Shown: in pieces, positions 21,051-24,096 of the stretch | Layout of the letters: each line of letters starts with the position of its first letter | Position numbering within the stretch: the first letter of the stretch is position 1 | Assembly (NCBI GenBank): GCA_017511325.1 | Contig: JAFWKS010000365.1 | Location: forward strand, 1 to 24,096 | Direction of reading: 5' to 3' | DNA: 24,096 bases | From: Erysipelotrichaceae bacterium | GTDB lineage: Bacteria > Bacillota_I > Bacilli_A > Erysipelotrichales > Erysipelotrichaceae | Notes under the pieces: generated by a model | What the model was told of the DNA's origin: nothing | The model's input: the letters and a program-made list of their open reading frames with translations, nothing else | Database searches by the model: none | Program-made: the position numbers and the translations under genes

Positions 21051-21686
21051 CTACTTGGCCAATTGAACGCCTTTTTCAAATGCTTCTTTCTTTTCCTCCG
21101 GAAAGATCGTGTTATGTCTGATCAGTTTTTCATCCGGATTGAAGATCGACCACTCCCAGTCTGTTTTACTGTAGTCCTTTATCTGCATCGTATCGCCGCA
21201 CACAAAGACCTCCGTCGGGCCGATGAAACGTTCCAAAGACATCTTATAGCCGTTCAGCAGTTCGTTGTAACTGTTGTCCGGAGCATTGCTGGTCATTATC
21301 AGCAACACCGGGATCATGCGGGAATTGCAGCACGGATTGTCCTTGTTGTAGGTGAGGTTCTGAAAGATCAGTCTTTCATAAAACGCCCTGAAGGCAGCCG
21401 TCAGTTCCGAAAGATAGTTAGGTGAAGCAATGATCAGGGCATCCGCATGTCTGATCGTATCCAATACCGGAGTAAGTCCATCTCTTTGGATACAGCGTCC
21501 CTTGTATTTTTCCTTCTTGCAGCCAAAGCACGACACACAGCCGCTATACTTTTCCAGTCTGTAAAGGTCAAATCTTATGACATCGGCACCGACCGATTCA
21601 GCGCCCTTAACAGCTTCACTTATAAGCGCATCTGTATTCCAGCCGATCCTTGGCCCGCAGTTTACAGCTACGATTTTTTTGCCCAT
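21051..21686 (-). CDS. Flavodoxin-fold NAD(P)H oxidoreductase, iron-sulfur-flavoprotein-like
   Basis: 211 residues. The N-terminal FMN-phosphate loop is VAVNCGPRIGWNTDALI (GSPRxxGNT in relatives). A cysteine set follows, C50-x2-C53-x2-C56-x8-C65 (GCVSCFGCKKEKYKGRC), as in iron-sulfur flavoproteins, where a compact [4Fe-4S] motif precedes the flavin site. The spacing to the fourth Cys is a little long. IIASPNYLSELTAAFRAFYERL is the usual second flavin-binding block. It probably transfers electrons from ferredoxin or NAD(P)H to small acceptors; the physiological partner is unknown. It lies 14 bases downstream of the M16C peptidase gene. Cofactor content cannot be proved from sequence. Confidence 0.85.
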   Translation of the reverse strand: MGKKIVAVNCGPRIGWNTDALISEAVKGAESVGADVIRFDLYRLEKYSGCVSCFGCKKEKYKGRCIQRDGLTPVLDTIRHADALIIASPNYLSELTAAFRAFYERLIFQNLTYNKDNPCCNSRMIPVLLIMTSNAPDNSYNELLNGYKMSLERFIGPTEVFVCGDTMQIKDYSKTDWEWSIFNPDEKLIRHNTIFPEEKKEAFEKGVQLAK

Positions 21687-21700
21687 ATTTATGTCCTTTT

Positions 21701-24096
21701 CTATTGTTTCTGATTAAGATCGAATATGACATCCAAAGACTCTTTGCAGTTTTCAAGAGCCTGCTTGTTGCCAATGACGCAGATATTGTCCGCCTCATTG
21801 AAGCTGTCGAACAGCTTGATCGTCTTCTCGATATCTTCCTTGGAAGCATTCAGGATCTGATCCAGTGTCTTCTTCTTTGTCTCATAATCAAGGTCAGTAA
21901 AGTATTCCATAGTCGCCGCCTTGATGCCGGACTTGATCGACTGATACGGATCATATTCACCGGTCGTACCGACGATATAATTTTCCATGCTTTGCGGATC
22001 ATTGATGAAGTCTTTAAGGTAAGTGGCTGTATCGCTGTAGATCGCAAGCGAATTTCTTGGATCAGGATCACGATATGAATAGAAGCTCATGCTTCCGGCA
22101 TAGCCGCTTCTGAAACCGCAGCCGTAAGCTCCGCCCTTGACTCTGATATTGCTCCAGAGATAATCGTAAGTCAGGATATTGCCTATCACATACATGATGC
22201 CGACGTTTTCGATATCCTTTTTCATATAATTTGTCTTCGCTGCATAGGAGACATTGGATGCGACTATGATGCCTTCACGACGATGTCCCAGCGGTTTCTT
22301 CTGCGTTTCTTCGCCGATCTTTCCACTTGGGGCTTCATCTATCATCGTCTTGATGATCTTCTTTTGATCATCTCCAGCCACAGAGATCGTATATCTTTCT
22401 TTGATGAAGATCTTCTTATAGAGTTCCTTCATTTTTTCGATGAATTCATCAGCTTTCTTTTCGAAGTCATCATCAAGATCTTTCAGATAGCGATATGCTT
22501 CGTAACCTGCCATATATTCGGAAATGATCGCTACCGGTGATGTATATGCCAGACATCTTTGTACAGCCAGAGCGTGCCCGGCACTGGTGAACATCTGCTC
22601 CAAGGCGATGAGATTCTGTTTGATGATGTTTCTGATAGCTTCCTTATCAGAGAAATCGGTCTTATAGATGATCTCGTTGATCAGTTCCATTGCCGCCTCA
22701 TTATTGCGCGTGAGACTGCTGAAAGATACGCATACACTGTTTCTTTGTGCTGAATCTCTATAGGAGTTGATCGGTGAAAGCGAAGCATCAAAACTGCCCA
22801 GGATCGATTTCATTTCTCTGTTTAAAGTCAGCACGTCATACTTTTCAGTCCTGAGTTGACCAAGCATCGCCACCAGCTGAGTCATGATCGTATATTCCCG
22901 AAGCTCAAAGTCATTTACTTCACTGTAGATCGAAGTATAGGAGATATCGTTGGTATCGACATCGTGGCTTATGATGGTATTTCCTTCGTATTTATTGACT
23001 TCATAGAGGAATCTCGTAGGAGTCTTCTTGAGATCTTCAAGGTGCAGCATCGGCAGGCTCGCCTTCTGTTCAGGACTGTCAGGAGTGTTTTGCCACTCAG
23101 TAAGTTTCCTGTTTAGTTCAACGAGTTCTTTACGCTCTTCCTTAGACCACTTGGAAGAGATCTTCTCCAGCTTTTCCTTTTCATGTCTGGCTTTTTCTTC
23201 TCCCAATGTATTGGAAGGTTTAAGCATGATCTTGGCACAGTGCTTACTGTTAAGGATATAATCCCTGATCAGGTCTTCATAGAACGAAGTATTCAGTTTT
23301 TCTCTTAAGGAAGTAAACAGTTCATCGGCACATATGCCTTCTAACGGATCGCCACCATAAAGCCAGGTATCAAGACAGCTCAAGCTGAAGATCAGACCCT
23401 TAGGCATCCTGCCGTAGTCTCTTTCCTTGATGTAGAATTCCTTCTGGTTGATCGCAGCTTCCAGTTCCTTGCGGTCGACACCTTCTTTGACCGCATCATT
23501 CAAGACATCTGTGATCGTTCTTGTTATCTCGGCTTCTTTTTCCAGATCGGTATTTATGACATCGATCTCACAGAACGGCTGATAGATGCCATCCTGTACA
23601 TCAAAGGATATGTCTTCACCAAGACCTTTTTCCAGAATTGCCTTCTTCAGCTTTGATTCGTTGGAGCTGCAAAGTACAGAAGAGACCAGGGTCATGCCGA
23701 CCGTCTTCTCAAAATCATCAAAATCGCTTAAGACATAACCGTAGGCGACCTGAGCTTTTCCTTTAGGATCGCTCTCAGCCGAGATCTCATATTCAATGGT
23801 CAGATCTTCTGCTTTGACAGGTTTCTGTTTTTCGATGGTTATGAGGTCACCTTCTTTGCCGTAATTTGAAAGATATTCATCATCGATGATGCCCAGTATC
23901 TTTTCAATATCGAGATCACCGTCAAGGAAGATATATGAATTGCTTGGATTGTAGTATTTTTTATGTGTATTGCAGAACTGTTCATATGAAAGAGAAGTTA
24001 TATATTCAGGATCGCCTCCCGACTCCTTGCCGTAACAGGTATCCGGAAACAGAGAATGCATCATGTAGCGCGATCTAACACCATCGGCAGCTGAGA
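21701..24096 (-). CDS. M16C (PreP-like) metallopeptidase, C-terminal part; N-terminus beyond the window
   Basis: The frame is open to the right edge: bases 24065-24096 continue without a stop as SAADGVRSRY before the internal Met at 24064, so about 797 residues are visible of a protein that should be near 970. The visible N-terminal part ends an M16 domain (YYNPSNSYIFLDGDLD). The M16C-associated linker region follows (long charged helix LKPSNTLGEEKARHEKEKLE). The C-terminal half repeats the M16 fold without catalytic residues, with NIRVKGGAYGCGFRSGYAGS and SYRDPDPRNSLAIYSDT. The zinc-binding HxxEH motif must lie outside the window. Such enzymes degrade oligopeptides inside a closed chamber. 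It leads an operon with the flavoprotein and DHH genes. Confidence 0.9.
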   Translation of the reverse strand, partial: SAADGVRSRYMMHSLFPDTCYGKESGGDPEYITSLSYEQFCNTHKKYYNPSNSYIFLDGDLDIEKILGIIDDEYLSNYGKEGDLITIEKQKPVKAEDLTIEYEISAESDPKGKAQVAYGYVLSDFDDFEKTVGMTLVSSVLCSSNESKLKKAILEKGLGEDISFDVQDGIYQPFCEIDVINTDLEKEAEITRTITDVLNDAVKEGVDRKELEAAINQKEFYIKERDYGRMPKGLIFSLSCLDTWLYGGDPLEGICADELFTSLREKLNTSFYEDLIRDYILNSKHCAKIMLKPSNTLGEEKARHEKEKLEKISSKWSKEERKELVELNRKLTEWQNTPDSPEQKASLPMLHLEDLKKTPTRFLYEVNKYEGNTIISHDVDTNDISYTSIYSEVNDFELREYTIMTQLVAMLGQLRTEKYDVLTLNREMKSILGSFDASLSPINSYRDSAQRNSVCVSFSSLTRNNEAAMELINEIIYKTDFSDKEAIRNIIKQNLIALEQMFTSAGHALAVQRCLAYTSPVAIISEYMAGYEAYRYLKDLDDDFEKKADEFIEKMKELYKKIFIKERYTISVAGDDQKKIIKTMIDEAPSGKIGEETQKKPLGHRREGIIVASNVSYAAKTNYMKKDIENVGIMYVIGNILTYDYLWSNIRVKGGAYGCGFRSGYAGSMSFYSYRDPDPRNSLAIYSDTATYLKDFINDPQSMENYIVGTTGEYDPYQSIKSGIKAATMEYFTDLDYETKKKTLDQILNASKEDIEKTIKLFDSFNEADNICVIGNKQALENCKESLDVIFDLNQKQ

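Noticed and set aside
1..24096. CRISPR arrays, tRNA or rRNA genes, insertion sequences, attachment sites.
   Set aside because: No regularly spaced repeats, cloverleaf-type sequences, transposase text or flanking direct repeats were noticed when reading the window; a dedicated covariance-model search was not possible.

Overview
The window looks like a chromosomal segment of a low-to-moderate GC member of the Bacillota, quite possibly an Erysipelotrichia-type gut or oral anaerobe. The reasons are strong AGGAGG-type ribosome binding sites, many short hairpin-plus-U-tract terminators, a T-box leader, lipoproteins with short signal peptides, and fermentative, peptide-centred gene content. No tRNA or rRNA genes, CRISPR arrays or insertion sequences were seen. 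The species assignment is inference.

Left part (1-2256). A truncated unknown gene at the left edge is followed by a coiled-coil/unknown-domain gene. Next comes the most unusual locus: a reverse transcriptase gene (1010-2236) directly preceded by about 130 nt that can fold into a closed domain. That domain has an 11-13 bp terminal stem, an H-type pseudoknot and a small hairpin, its own promoter-like sequence, and a U-tract. The layout resembles retrons and DRT-type defence reverse transcriptases, but the protein lacks the retron hallmark motifs.

Middle part (2245-12905). A two-gene CHR (chromate-transporter family) pair is followed by a pyroglutamyl peptidase with two conserved permeases (DUF969/DUF979) in one operon, and a small membrane protein. 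Then come an M29-like metallo-aminopeptidase, an aldo/keto reductase with a dicluster ferredoxin tail coupled to ridA, and a lipoprotein. A T-box leader controls a lone ABC substrate-binding lipoprotein of the TrpX type. A lactonase-type beta-propeller gene shares a symmetric promoter with a YgjV/GNAT fusion gene and a small coupled gene.

Magnesium locus (12912-16782). A P-type Mg2+ ATPase (mgtA) is followed by a gene encoding the MgtE cytosolic gating module (MgtE_N plus two CBS domains) without the MgtE pore. The mgtA transcript has a leader of about 215 nt. It contains a well-placed 21-codon leader peptide resembling enterobacterial MgtL and two mutually exclusive helices, one of which pairs with the mgtA ribosome binding site. 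This suggests translation-coupled Mg2+ control.

Right part (16812-24096). Here lie ruvX, a DUF975 membrane protein, a NamZ-type exo-muramidase lipoprotein and a small protein with a double-glycine leader motif. An operon follows with a DHH phosphoesterase, an iron-sulfur-flavoprotein-like oxidoreductase and a large M16C (PreP-like) metallopeptidase that runs off the right edge. Much of the coding capacity concerns peptide, amino acid and cell-wall turnover.
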